From Paraburkholderia flagellata (GTDB lineage: Bacteria; Pseudomonadota; Gammaproteobacteria; Burkholderiales; Burkholderiaceae), in NCBI RefSeq assembly GCF_021390645.1, contig NZ_JAJEJT010000004.1, positions 1,054,001-1,118,000 of the forward strand: a stretch of DNA of 64,000 bases, read 5' to 3'. The notes under the pieces were generated by a model. That model had not been told where the DNA came from and searched no databases. It was given only the letters and a program-made list of their open reading frames with translations. Below, piece by piece: positions 26,042 through 35,313 of the stretch. Numbering within the stretch: the first letter of the stretch is position 1; every line of letters begins with the position of its first letter. The translations under genes were made by a program, and so were the position numbers.

Positions 26042-26821
26042 CTACACGTAGATCTCCCCCGCCATGTAAGTGGCGGCATGGCCGCTGATGATGACGCGAT
26101 CGCCCACCACCTCGCAACCCACCTGCCCCTTGCGCACCCCGCCCTGCTGCGCCGTCAGGATCGGCTTGCCGAGGCGCGACGCCCAGTACGGCGCGAGCCA
26201 CGCGTGGGCCGCGCCAGTGACGATGTCCTCATCGACGCCGACCTTCGGCCCGAACCAGCGCGAGACGAAGTCGAACGCCTCGCCACGCGCGGTCACGCTG
26301 ACGCCGAACTTCGTGCACTCGCGCAGCGCCGCGAAGTCCGGGGCGAGCCGCGCGATTTCCGCTTCCGAATCGACGACGACCACGTAATCGCGCGCCTCGA
26401 GCACTTCGGCCCGCTCGATCCCGAGCGCGGGCAGCAACGCCGGCGGCGGCGTGCAGGGTCGTGGCATCGTGCCGGGGAAATCCATCGCGAGTTGGTCGAC
26501 TGCGCGGCGCACGCGAAGCTCACCGCCGCGCGTGCTGAACTGCAACAGGTCCTCGGGGACGGACAACTCATTGAACAGCACCCACGACGTGGCCAGCGTC
26601 GCGTGCCCGCACAGATCGACTTCCACCTGCGGCGTGAACCAGCGCAACTGGTAACGGCCGCCGTGCCCCACGAAATAGGCGGTTTCGGCGAGATTGTTCT
26701 CGGCGGCGATGGCCTTGAGCATCTCGTCGGGCAGCCAGCTTTCCAGCGGGCAGACCGCGGCGGGATTGCCCTCCAGTGTCCTCGAGGAGAATGCGTCGAC
26801 CTGAAAGATCCTGAGCTTCAT
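26042..26821 (-). CDS. PhzF-family isomerase-like protein
   Basis: A 259-residue protein of the PhzF/diaminopimelate-epimerase fold. ATG 26821 (MKLRIFQVDAF) is the family start, with an AAGGA site upstream; the longer frame is rejected. The catalytic Glu is in ENNLAETA (about residue 45), and the second half has the family mark VTGAAHAW. CGHATLATSW is also typical. Biochemical roles vary (isomerisation of dihydro-hydroxyanthranilate in phenazine synthesis; unknown in most). No phenazine genes are present. A perfect palindrome lies 69 bp upstream (26890-26906) and may control the operon. Confidence 0.85.
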   Translation of the reverse strand: MKLRIFQVDAFSSRTLEGNPAAVCPLESWLPDEMLKAIAAENNLAETAYFVGHGGRYQLRWFTPQVEVDLCGHATLATSWVLFNELSVPEDLLQFSTRGGELRVRRAVDQLAMDFPGTMPRPCTPPPALLPALGIERAEVLEARDYVVVVDSEAEIARLAPDFAALRECTKFGVSVTARGEAFDFVSRWFGPKVGVDEDIVTGAAHAWLAPYWASRLGKPILTAQQGGVRKGQVGCEVVGDRVIISGHAATYMAGEIYV

Positions 26822-26889
26822 TCCGGGTTCCTTGTGAGCGGGCACAGTGCGCCTCGCGGCGGCATCGTGAATCGTCGGGTGCAAATGAA

Positions 26890-26906
26890 TTCTACAAATT
26901 GTAGAA
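26890..26906. promoter_or_regulatory. Perfect 17-bp palindrome TTCTACAA-A-TTGTAGAA
   Basis: Eight-base arms around one central base, 69 bp upstream of the PhzF-like start. The half-site closely matches TTTC(T/G)ACAA copies at 28215-28263. It is very likely a transcription factor site. A TTGTCG half follows at 26908. Confidence 0.65.
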
Positions 26907-26975
26907 CTTGTCGTCAAATTGGATAAAAGTGACGTATACCCTTAGCGTTGCCATGCGGGCGACGTCATGCGCAAG

Positions 26976-28046
<1,071 letters not shown>

Positions 28047-28214
28047 CTAGGTCTCGCACCGCAGGAATACCGACCAAATTAACGACTCCTTCGAGCCTCC
28101 GCTAGCACGTTTGAACCACGAATCCGTGCCTAGCCGCTCCGAAGCGCGCCGCGATGCGCCCTGTCCTACGCGGCCTCGCCTGTGCGCGCCGTTTGCCCTA
28201 GGGTTAATCCCGAA

Positions 28215-28263
28215 TTTCTACAATTTGACTAATATTTCGACAATTCATAGACTTTTGTCGAAA
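28215..28263. promoter_or_regulatory. Three TTTC(T/G)ACAA half-sites at exact 20-bp steps
   Basis: TTTCTACAA at 28215-28223 and TTTCGACAA at 28235-28243 point right; TTGTCGAAA at 28255-28263 points left and forms a perfect 9-11-9 inverted repeat with the second copy. The starts are 28215, 28235 and 28255, two helical turns apart. The array lies 59 bp before the binding-protein ATG and 247 bp before the divergent aldo-keto reductase. Confidence 0.65.
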
Positions 28264-28321
28264 GAGGAGGTGTCACCTTTGCCGCACACGGTTTGCCAAC
28301 GTTCGTAACTGGAGATGGGAA

Positions 28322-29461
28322 ATGAAGATGCACAAAAGTTTGCGGCTCGTCATGGGTACGTCCCTGCTCGGACTCTGTCTCGGCACGGCACGGGCGCAGG
28401 AGGTCGTGACGGTCGGTGCAGCGAATCCGCTTACCGGCAGTCTCGCCGCGATGGGCAAGGACGCCGAGAACGGCGCGCGGCTCGCGGTCGAGGAGATCAA
28501 CGCGTCGGGGCTCACCATCGGCGGACGCCCGGTGACGCTCAAGCTCGAGGGCAAGGACGACGCCGCCGACCCGCGAACCGCCACGACGGTCGCGCAATCG
28601 CTCGTGGACGACAACATCGTCGCGATCATCGGCCACCTGAATTCGGGCGCGTCGATTCCCGCTTCGAAGATCTACAGCGGCTCGGGCATCGTGCAGATCT
28701 CGACGGCCACGAATCCCGCGTACACACAGCAGGGCTTCAAAACGACGTTCCGCGCAATGGCGACGGACGCACAGCAAGGCCCGGCACTCGCTTCCTACGC
28801 CGTCGACACGCTGCACGCGAAACGCGTGGCTGTCGTCGACGATGCGACCACCTACGGACAAGGCCTCGCCGACCAGTTCAGCCAGGCCGTCAAGGCGAAG
28901 GGCGTCGAGGTCGTGTCGCGCGATGCGACCAACGATCACACCATCGACTACCGGGCGATCCTCACGCGCATCAAGGGCGAGAAGCCCGACGTCATCATGT
29001 TCGGCGGCGCGGACGCCGGCGCGGGTCCCTTCGTCAAACAGGCACAGCAGCTCGGCATCGTGGCGCAGATCGTCGGCGGCGATGGCATCTGCACCGAGAA
29101 GCTCGCCGAGCTCGCAGGCCCGGCATCGCGCAACGTTGTGTGCTCCGAGGCCGGCGCAGCGCTCGACAAGATGCCGGGCGGCCCCGCATTCAAGGTGCGT
29201 TACGAGAAGCGCTACGGCCAGCCGATCCAGGCGTATGCGCCGTACAACTACGACGCCGTCTATGTCGTCGTTGATGCGATGAAGCGCGCCAACTCAATCG
29301 ACAAGGCCAAAATCCTCGCGGCCATGCCGTCGACCGACTACAAGGGCGTGACGGGTGAAATTGCCTACGAGCCGAACGGCGATCTCAAGCACGGCGTCAT
29401 TTCGATCTTTACCTACGTAAACGGCAAGCAGAAGCTGCTCATCGAAATGCAGCCGCAATGA
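28322..29461 (+). CDS. LivK-like ABC substrate-binding protein
   Basis: A 379-residue periplasmic binding protein of the branched-chain amino-acid type. The signal peptide ends at TARA-QEVVTVG. The mature start has GAANPLTGSLAAMG and GARLAVEEIN, followed by the GKDDAADP and VVDDATTYGQG segments typical of LivJ/LivK. GGAGATGGG precedes ATG 28322. A RidA gene starts 13 bp after the stop. No Liv permeases or ATPases follow, so the binding protein is an orphan here. Ligand could be an amino acid, amide or aromatic acid. Confidence 0.9.
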   Translation: MKMHKSLRLVMGTSLLGLCLGTARAQEVVTVGAANPLTGSLAAMGKDAENGARLAVEEINASGLTIGGRPVTLKLEGKDDAADPRTATTVAQSLVDDNIVAIIGHLNSGASIPASKIYSGSGIVQISTATNPAYTQQGFKTTFRAMATDAQQGPALASYAVDTLHAKRVAVVDDATTYGQGLADQFSQAVKAKGVEVVSRDATNDHTIDYRAILTRIKGEKPDVIMFGGADAGAGPFVKQAQQLGIVAQIVGGDGICTEKLAELAGPASRNVVCSEAGAALDKMPGGPAFKVRYEKRYGQPIQAYAPYNYDAVYVVVDAMKRANSIDKAKILAAMPSTDYKGVTGEIAYEPNGDLKHGVISIFTYVNGKQKLLIEMQPQ

Positions 29462-29474
29462 CGGGGAAACCGAC

Positions 29475-29840
29475 ATGAGCATCGAGCGCTATGCACACGC
29501 TCTCCCGCTGCCGCTCTCGAAAGCCGTTCGCGCGGGTGGCTTCCTGTTCCTGTCCGGCGTCGTCGCGCTCGACGCCGACGGCAAGCTCGTCGACGGCGAC
29601 ATCCGCACGCAGACGCTCGTCGTGCTTCAGACGATCGAGCAGACGCTGAAGGCGCTCGGGCTCGCCATGGACGACATCGTGAAGACGACCGTCTGGCTCG
29701 CCGATCTCGGCGAATCGGCGCCGTTCAATGACGAGTATGCGAAGTTCGTCGGCGCCGCGCCGCCGGCGCGCTCGGCCTTGGAAGCGCGGCTCTATGGCGG
29801 CGCGCGTGTCGAGATCGAGGTGCAGGCCTGGGCCGGGTGA
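29475..29840 (+). CDS. RidA-family deaminase (second copy)
   Basis: A compact 121-residue RidA protein, the usual length for the family. Motifs include FLSGVVALDADGK, TLKALGLAMDDIVKTTVWLAD and the Arg-containing PARSALEARL before the last strand. It is expected to form a trimer and hydrolyse imine intermediates. It begins 13 bp after the LivK-like gene, so uptake and imine clearance are coupled. It is distinct from the longer RidA at 24633. Confidence 0.88.
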   Translation: MSIERYAHALPLPLSKAVRAGGFLFLSGVVALDADGKLVDGDIRTQTLVVLQTIEQTLKALGLAMDDIVKTTVWLADLGESAPFNDEYAKFVGAAPPARSALEARLYGGARVEIEVQAWAG

Positions 29841-29872
29841 ATGAACGACAGGCGCAGGCCGCGCCGGCTGTA

Positions 29873-30625
29873 TCAGCTGGCCGCGTCGCTGCGCTGGCGC
29901 AGCGCCTCGAGATAGTTGTAGATCGTATGGCGCGATACGTTCAGCGCGAGCGCCGCGCGCTCGACGCCGCCCTTGACGATGAAGAGGCCACGGCGCGTCA
30001 TCACCTGCACCGCGTAGATCTTCTCCTCCTTGTTCATCATGGACACCGGCTTGCCGAGCTTGTGAACGGCGTCGTCGATGATCTCCTTCATCAGCACGTC
30101 GAGCTGCGGCTCGGTGGTCGCCACCGGCTCCTCGGCCGGCTTGCGATTGAGCAGTCGTTCGAGCCAGTTGTGCGCCATCTCGAACATCGTCATGTCGGCG
30201 TTCAGGCAGAGCGCGGAGAACGGATAGCCCTCGGCGTCGCGGAAGATCACCGTGGACGAGCGCAGCGGCTGGCCCGACGCATTCTCGGTCGGATAGTCGC
30301 CGATGATCGCGTGGCCGGGCTCGCCACGCGCCGAGCGCGCATCCATGACCGCCGCGTACGAGACGTCGCCCTTCGGTCCGCGCAGTGCCGAGCTGCCGAC
30401 CGAGCGTCCCGTCACGTGCCCGTTGACGATGCTGACGACCGAGTCTTCCGGATGCGTCAGATCATGCAGCGCCACTTCAACGTTCGAGCCGAGCACGCTG
30501 CCGAGCAGTTGCACGACCGGATGCAGCGCGTTCATCACGGCCGTGCGCTCGGCCTGGATCTCGGGCGACAACGCGCGGCGGCGCCGGCTCGCGGACGCCG
30601 AGGAAGAAGAGGATCTCGTGGCCAT
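29873..30625 (-). CDS. YheO/DauR-like PAS-HTH transcriptional regulator
   Basis: A 250-residue regulator. ATG 30625 (MATRSSSSS) follows a long unsupported upstream extension of the frame; the ribosome site is weak. After a Ser/Arg-rich leader, a YheO-type PAS-like domain starts near residue 30 (LHPVVQLLGSVLGSNVEVALHD) and contains FRDAEGYPFSALCLNAD. The C-terminus is an HTH_22-type helix-turn-helix (VERAALALNVSRHTIYNYL). The family includes DauR, which controls D-arginine catabolism in Pseudomonas. It is the best candidate for the TTTC(T/G)ACAA sites, though Lrp beside it is an alternative. Confidence 0.85.
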   Translation of the reverse strand: MATRSSSSSASASRRRRALSPEIQAERTAVMNALHPVVQLLGSVLGSNVEVALHDLTHPEDSVVSIVNGHVTGRSVGSSALRGPKGDVSYAAVMDARSARGEPGHAIIGDYPTENASGQPLRSSTVIFRDAEGYPFSALCLNADMTMFEMAHNWLERLLNRKPAEEPVATTEPQLDVLMKEIIDDAVHKLGKPVSMMNKEEKIYAVQVMTRRGLFIVKGGVERAALALNVSRHTIYNYLEALRQRSDAAS

Positions 30626-30789
30626 CGCTGCTGTATGGAAAAGGACCTGCCGATGTACGGGTTGGGGTGTCGGCGTCATGACCCTCACGAGGAACATCGG
30701 GGGCCTTGTCGGTGCGCCTATTGTAGCGCCGACCCGTCGCCGTCCGGCGATGGGCGTCCGTTTCGCCGGCACGTTCTGGAGAACCTGAC

Positions 30790-31260
30790 ATGCAAGACAA
30801 CGAGCAACTGGACCGCATCGATCTGCGCATCCTGCGTGAGCTGAGCGTCGACGGCCGCATGAGCTGGCGCGATCTCGCCGAGAAGATCCATCTCTCGCTG
30901 ACCCCGACGCTGCGCCGAGTGCGCCATCTCGAAGAGCGTGGCTATATCCACGGCTACGTGGCCCGGCTCGACGAAGCGCGGCTCGTCGGCAAGATGACGG
31001 TCTTCGTCTGCGTCACGCTCGACAACCAGTCAGAGGCCACGATCGCGCGCTTCGAGGAGCAGGTCGGCCTCGCGCCCGAAATCATGGACTGCTTCCTCGT
31101 GACAGGCGATGCCGACTACACGCTGCGCGTCGTCGTCCGCGATCTCGATGCCTATCATGCGTTCCTCACGCGCTCGCTCACGCGCATTCCAGGCGTCGCG
31201 CACATCAAGTCGAGCTTCGCGCTCAAGACCGTGCTGATGCGCGCCGTGCCGCTGATCTGA
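30790..31260 (+). CDS. Lrp/AsnC-family regulator
   Basis: A 156-residue feast/famine regulator. The N-terminal HTH starts LDRIDLRILRELSVDGRMSW and continues LSLTPTLRRVRHLEERGYI. The C-terminal RAM domain contains EIMDCFLVTGDADYTLRVV and a closing IKSSFALK. Length is normal. It converges on the decayed indolepyruvate oxidoreductase 23 bp away; this family often controls such amino-acid or 2-oxo-acid oxidation genes. It could also act on the catabolic locus to its left. Confidence 0.9.
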   Translation: MQDNEQLDRIDLRILRELSVDGRMSWRDLAEKIHLSLTPTLRRVRHLEERGYIHGYVARLDEARLVGKMTVFVCVTLDNQSEATIARFEEQVGLAPEIMDCFLVTGDADYTLRVVVRDLDAYHAFLTRSLTRIPGVAHIKSSFALKTVLMRAVPLI

Positions 31261-31283
31261 GGCGGCCACGCACCCGGACGACC

Positions 31284-31985
31284 TTAAACGCGCTCGGCGA
31301 GCCTCGCGCGATGGCGCTCGCGCACTGGCCGCGCGGCTTCGTACTGGCGCGCCTTGACCACGCCGAAGCCACGTGTCGAGGCTGGTACGTTTAGCAGCGC
31401 AACGGCGGCGTCGAGCGTCGCGGGCGTCAGCCGCTCGATCGCGAGGCGGACATCCTCTTCGAACTCGCGGATCAGCGCGCGTCCGATCACGCGGTCCCGC
31501 TGACGGCCGAACGGATCGAGCAGTGTGCGGCGCAGCGCTTTGCCGTGCCTGAGCACACGCAGCAGCGGCTCGACCCAGAAGCCGCGCAGCGCAATCTTGT
31601 TGCGGCGTCCCGTGCGGGCGTCACGGCGCGTGAGCAACGGCGGCGCCATATGGAAGACCTTCTGGCCGGTTCTGTCGAAGAGCCCGGCAAGCCAGGCGCT
31701 AAAGCTGCCGTCGATATGCAGTCGCGCCACTTCGTACTCGTCCTTGTAGGCGAGCACCTTGAAGTAGTGACGCGCCGCGGACTCGGCAAGCAGGCCGACG
31801 GCTCCGACGCTCCGGCGCTCCGGCGCTCGACATCACGAACACGTTCCACGAACGCGAGATAGCGGCGCCCGTAGGCCGCGTTCTGATAACGCTCGAGATC
31901 GCCAACGCGATCGGCCACGAAGCGTTCAAGGTCGAATGGATCGTCCGCGGCCTTTTCGGGTCCGCTCACACGCCCGAGCACAGCG
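31284..31985 (-). pseudogene. Indolepyruvate:ferredoxin oxidoreductase, truncated and frameshifted
   Basis: Only about 230 C-terminal residues of a roughly 1,150-residue enzyme remain. One frame carries DPFDLERFVADRVGDLERYQNAAYGRRYLAF; the next, from about 31800 down, carries AESAARHYFKVLAYKDEYEVARL and continues to the normal C-terminus. The switch of frame falls in a three-copy 8-bp repeat (31801-31824). The 5' part is replaced near 31985 by unrelated plus-strand coding debris. The intact enzyme oxidises aryl-pyruvates from aromatic amino acids; this copy cannot. Confidence 0.8.
31801..31824. repeat. Three tandem 8-bp units (GCTCCGRC)
   Basis: GCTCCGAC, GCTCCGGC and GCTCCGGC follow each other inside the oxidoreductase remnant. 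The unit is not a multiple of three, so a change in copy number shifts the frame. The frame change of the pseudogene falls here. Confidence 0.65.
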
Positions 31986-32297
31986 GGATCGTTCCAGACC
32001 GAACGGCAACGCATCGAGGCGGAACTCGCGCGGGCCGCCGAACACCTGGCCGCGCTCGAGTCGCTGCGCGAGCGCCTGCTCACGGACTTGTCACAGGAAC
32101 GCGAAGCCCGGCAGCACGCTGCTGCGGAAGCCGCGGCGCTCATCACTTTGATAGAGCAGCAGCGGCAGATGCTCGCGCGGGTCGGCGCGGAGTCAGTCAA
32201 TGGAAGGGGCAAGGCGACCGCTGCGCGGCCAGCCCCCCACCGCACGGCCAGAGCAATTAAGACAGCCCCCAGCACGCCCACGAGGAAGGCACGATGA
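31983..32297 (+). pseudogene. C-terminal coiled-coil remnant, KfrA/TnpC-like
   Basis: An open frame enters from the junction at about 31983 without a start codon and runs to TGA-type stop at 32297. It encodes a long charged coiled coil (RIEAELARAAEHLAALESL, LSQEREARQHAAAEA) and a basic tail rich in Arg, Pro and Ala. Such tails occur in KfrA-like DNA-binding proteins and in small coiled-coil proteins of recombinase-based transposons. The DNA-binding start is missing. It abuts the oxidoreductase remnant, so a deletion or insertion fused the two. Confidence 0.45.
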
Positions 32298-32883
32298 ACC
32301 CCTCCAGTGCGCCCGGTCCGTCCTGCTGGCCGATACCGGCTGCCGGCCGCCGCAACGTCTGCCGGACGCGATCGACGCGGCGCTCCTGTACGTCGCGCAC
32401 GTCCTTGGCCACCCGGTCTATGTGCGCTGGTCGCTCGCCGTTTTGAAACGCGGCTGCCCGTCGCTGGCCGACGCCAAACGCGAGCACCCTGCCGTGTTCG
32501 CGCTGCTGCATGAACACGATGCGGCCATCGAGTACCGGAAGCGCAAGCGCCTGCGCGCCATGCCTGAGGCCTCAGCGCCCTCCGCCGTCACCGTGCTCGA
32601 ACGGACCCTGCGGCAGTACGGTGGCGCTTCCGCCTGGCGGTGCGGGGCGACGATCACCGCAACGCCGCGGCAAGCACCAGTGTGGCGATCCCGCGTATTT
32701 CACCAGCCGCGGCGAGTAATATACCTTTCAGCAAGACTACGGACTTATCTGGTGACGGCCCATCGAAGGCAGCTCCAATACTCGGCGCAAAAGAGGATGA
32801 ATCGGCACTTAACTCCTTCCCAAGTTAAAGATTTATGGTTCCCCGACCACCAAGCATGGCGCGGGTCGCGGCTGTTCAGCCGA
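32298..32883 (+). other. Gene debris between the coiled-coil remnant and lacI
   Basis: 586 bases without an intact gene. A plus frame reads AIDAALLYVAHVLGHPVYVRW, then LADAKREHPAVFALLHEHDAA, which is gene-like but has no proper start or recognised family. The 61-bp coding-like repeat lies at 32789-32849. It is best read as remnants of an accessory element. Confidence 0.45.
32789..32849 (+). repeat. 61-bp coding-like repeat, copy 1
   Basis: About 84% identical (51 of 61) to 54348-54408. In the plus frame it reads KRMNRHLTPSQVKDLWFPD. Many differences are silent or conservative, so the sequence seems to have been under protein-level selection before it became debris. Confidence 0.7.
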
Positions 32884-33927
32884 TCACGCGTCAGAAGGCG
32901 CCGACGTCGACCCTCGAACAATGAGCCTCGGTGCCGAAGTGCGAATGACCGTCGTCTGAGAGGCTCGTCCGTTCATGAGATCGACAAGCAGCCCAATCCC
33001 TTTTTCCGCCAACTCAGTGGTCGGGATAGCCACAGTCGTCAAACCGGGCCGCGATTGCCTGGCCGGAACGATGTCCGTGATGCTGACAACCGAGAGGTCT
33101 CCTGGCACTGAGTACCCTAGATCTGATGCCGCATTCAACACGCCAAGCGCGGGAAGGTCGTTGGATACGAATATCGCGGTCAAATCCGGGCGAGAGGTTA
33201 GCAAGTCCGTCGCCGCCTGATAGCCGTCATCAAACGAGTCTTCCGTGAATCGCTCGTCAGCCGCGACCCGTCGAATTTTGGCTTCCCGCATGACCTCCTG
33301 GTAGCCTGCATAGCGAGCTCGATGTATGCCATTCTTCGGGCTGCCAATGATCGCCCCGATGCGACGATGTCCCAACTCGACCAGGTGTTCCACGGCAAGT
33401 CTCGCGGCGCCTTTCGAATCGAAGGTCACGCACGGAATTCCCGGCGGTTCGTCAGCAAGCTCCCAGACCGATATGACAACGGGGACTCCGCGCGCCTGAA
33501 GCGCCTTCAGTTCCTCGACCGGCAACTCTCCGTAGTTCGCGACCAGAACGCCGTCCGATAGCGAACCGGCAACCTGTTGCAGAAAGCTCGTGCCGCGATC
33601 CGGCTCGTGATCGGTGTTGCACACAAGAAGATGGCGTTCATGCTTGAGCGCGGCCAGGTTCGCCGCAAGCGTGAACTCCGGATAGAAGGGGTTCGTGATA
33701 CAGCTAAGCATCAATGCGAGCGTTGGCGCCTTTCGCTCGACGAGCGCCCGTGCAGTCAGATTCGGGCGATAGCCTTGTCTCTCTACTGCCTCGAGCACGC
33801 GCAGCCGCGTCTCCTCTCCTACTCGCCCCCGGCCACGCAGCACATTCGAGACTGTCATGACCGAGACGCCGGCGTCTTCTGCCACGTCTCTGATCGTGAC
33901 TGCCGGAGTGAAATGCTTACTGCTCAT
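32884..33927 (-). CDS. LacI-family regulator of the galactosidase operon
   Basis: A 347-residue LacI/GalR protein. ATG 33927 (MSSKHFTPAVTIRDVA) is preferred over the longer frame. The HTH and hinge are clear: TIRDVAEDAGVSVMTVSNVL and YRPNLTARAL. The periplasmic-binding-like ligand domain follows at normal length, with NTDHEPDRG and FVSNDLPALGVL. It is divergent from the sugar ABC/GH42 operon and probably represses it in the absence of a galactoside. A TAACGTTA palindrome (34115-34122), typical of LacI-family operators, lies just before the first operon gene. Confidence 0.9.
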   Translation of the reverse strand: MSSKHFTPAVTIRDVAEDAGVSVMTVSNVLRGRGRVGEETRLRVLEAVERQGYRPNLTARALVERKAPTLALMLSCITNPFYPEFTLAANLAALKHERHLLVCNTDHEPDRGTSFLQQVAGSLSDGVLVANYGELPVEELKALQARGVPVVISVWELADEPPGIPCVTFDSKGAARLAVEHLVELGHRRIGAIIGSPKNGIHRARYAGYQEVMREAKIRRVAADERFTEDSFDDGYQAATDLLTSRPDLTAIFVSNDLPALGVLNAASDLGYSVPGDLSVVSITDIVPARQSRPGLTTVAIPTTELAEKGIGLLVDLMNGRASQTTVIRTSAPRLIVRGSTSAPSDA

Positions 33928-34080
33928 GGTGTGTTCGTATCGGGTGGAAATGGACGCCGTCGCAACATTCAATCGATGCAGCGAGCACTTGTCAACTCGT
34001 CCCCGGGTGGAAGACCTATTGCGCGCGGCAAAAAACCGGCGTAGAGTCCGTTCAAACCATAGATACGGTTACCTCCGGAC

Positions 34081-34100
34081 AGGCCTCACGGCCTTTTTTT
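34081..34100 (+). terminator. Intrinsic terminator in the leader of the galactosidase operon
   Basis: Perfect stem AGGCC/GGCCT with a TCAC loop followed by a run of seven T on the plus strand. No plus-strand gene ends here; it lies between lacI and the ABC ATPase start. It may block read-through or act as an attenuator. Confidence 0.6.
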
Positions 34101-34114
34101 GAAATCGGGTGATG

Positions 34115-34122
34115 TAACGTTA
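34115..34122. promoter_or_regulatory. TAACGTTA palindrome, candidate LacI operator
   Basis: A perfect eight-base palindrome within TGTAACGTTAAAC, 20 bp before the ATPase ATG. The AACGTT core is common in LacI-family operators. A regulator bound here would block transcription just upstream of the first gene. Confidence 0.5.
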
Positions 34123-34141
34123 AACCAAGCGGAATGGAGAC

Positions 34142-35293
34142 ATGGCGGCCATCACACTGAAAGGCGTGACCAAGGCGTATGGAGATCACGCGCCCGTACT
34201 ACGCGGAATCGACCTGGACATCGGGGAGAACGAGTTCTGTGTCTTCCTTGGCCCTTCGGGATGCGGCAAGTCAACACTGCTTCGCATCATCGCGGGCCTT
34301 GAAGACGCTTCGTCGGGCGATGTCGAGATTGGTGGCCGCCTTGTGAATGCAGTCCCCCCCGCCAAACGGGGGGTCGCGATGGTCTTCCAGAGCTACGCCC
34401 TGTTTCCCCATATGACGGTTGAGGAAAATATGGGGTTTGGATTGAAGCTATCGGGCCTACCCGCCGACCAGGTGGCGGCCAAAGTTCAAACAGCGGCGAA
34501 GACGCTGCAACTCGACGCGTTGCTCAAGCGCAAGCCCGCAGCGCTGTCTGGAGGGCAACGCCAGCGCGTTGCCATCGGTCGGGCCATTGTGCGCGAGCCC
34601 GGTGTGTTCTTGTTCGATGAACCGCTTTCGAACCTCGATGCCATGCTTCGCAGCCAGACGAGAATCGAGATTGCAAAGCTTCATCGCAATTTCGCGCAGT
34701 CCAGCACCGTCTATGTGACTCACGATCAGGTCGAGGCGATGACGCTTGGCGACAAGATCGTCTTGTTGCGCGCGGGCGCCGATGCCGAGCGGTTCGGGAG
34801 CATTGCGCAAGTCGGCTCGCCGCTCGACCTGTATCACCGCCCGAACAGCCGGTTCGTTGCCGAGTTCATTGGCAGTCCAAAGATGAACTTCCTCGGCGCG
34901 ACGATCAAATCGTCGGGCCACGACGGCGTCATCGTAAGTCTGGACAAGACCAACGAGGACGTCCTGGTCAAAGTCGATGGATCGTCGCTGCAAACTGGAC
35001 AGGCTGTGCAACTGGGCATTCGCCCCGAACACTTCGACGATGTCATCGAAGGCAAGGTGACTGCGCACGATGGCGACGGTGCAAGACAGGCGCTCCAACG
35101 CGAAGTCACCCTCGTCGAGCGACTCGGCGAGCACAGCTATCTTCACCTCGACGATCTCGCCGGATCGCCCGTCGTCGTCAAGCAGCCTGGTGACGTGGCA
35201 TATCAACCAGGCACGCACGTCACGATCCGGTTCAATTCCAACGCTTGTCATCTATTCACCGCCGAAGGCAGCGCAGTACCGAAGCTTCACTAG
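34142..35293 (+). CDS. ugpC: Sugar ABC transporter ATPase (UgpC/MsmK/MalK type)
   Basis: A 383-residue ATPase. The Walker A GPSGCGKST is at about residues 37-45, the Q-loop in VFQSYALFPHM, the signature LSGGQRQRVAIGRA, Walker B FLFDEPLSNLDA and the switch His in VTHDQ. The C-terminal 150 residues form the regulatory OB-fold domain of carbohydrate importers. It powers import of a sugar through the two permeases at 36566 and 37528. It is the first gene of the galactosidase operon, read divergently from lacI; the binding protein follows after 20 bp. Confidence 0.93.
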   Translation: MAAITLKGVTKAYGDHAPVLRGIDLDIGENEFCVFLGPSGCGKSTLLRIIAGLEDASSGDVEIGGRLVNAVPPAKRGVAMVFQSYALFPHMTVEENMGFGLKLSGLPADQVAAKVQTAAKTLQLDALLKRKPAALSGGQRQRVAIGRAIVREPGVFLFDEPLSNLDAMLRSQTRIEIAKLHRNFAQSSTVYVTHDQVEAMTLGDKIVLLRAGADAERFGSIAQVGSPLDLYHRPNSRFVAEFIGSPKMNFLGATIKSSGHDGVIVSLDKTNEDVLVKVDGSSLQTGQAVQLGIRPEHFDDVIEGKVTAHDGDGARQALQREVTLVERLGEHSYLHLDDLAGSPVVVKQPGDVAYQPGTHVTIRFNSNACHLFTAEGSAVPKLH

Positions 35294-35313
35294 AAAAATC
35301 TACGGAGACATCT

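Noticed and set aside
25682..26926. 414-residue open frame on the plus strand
   Set aside because: Antisense to the hydratase and PhzF-like genes, Arg/His-rich, no ribosome site or domain.
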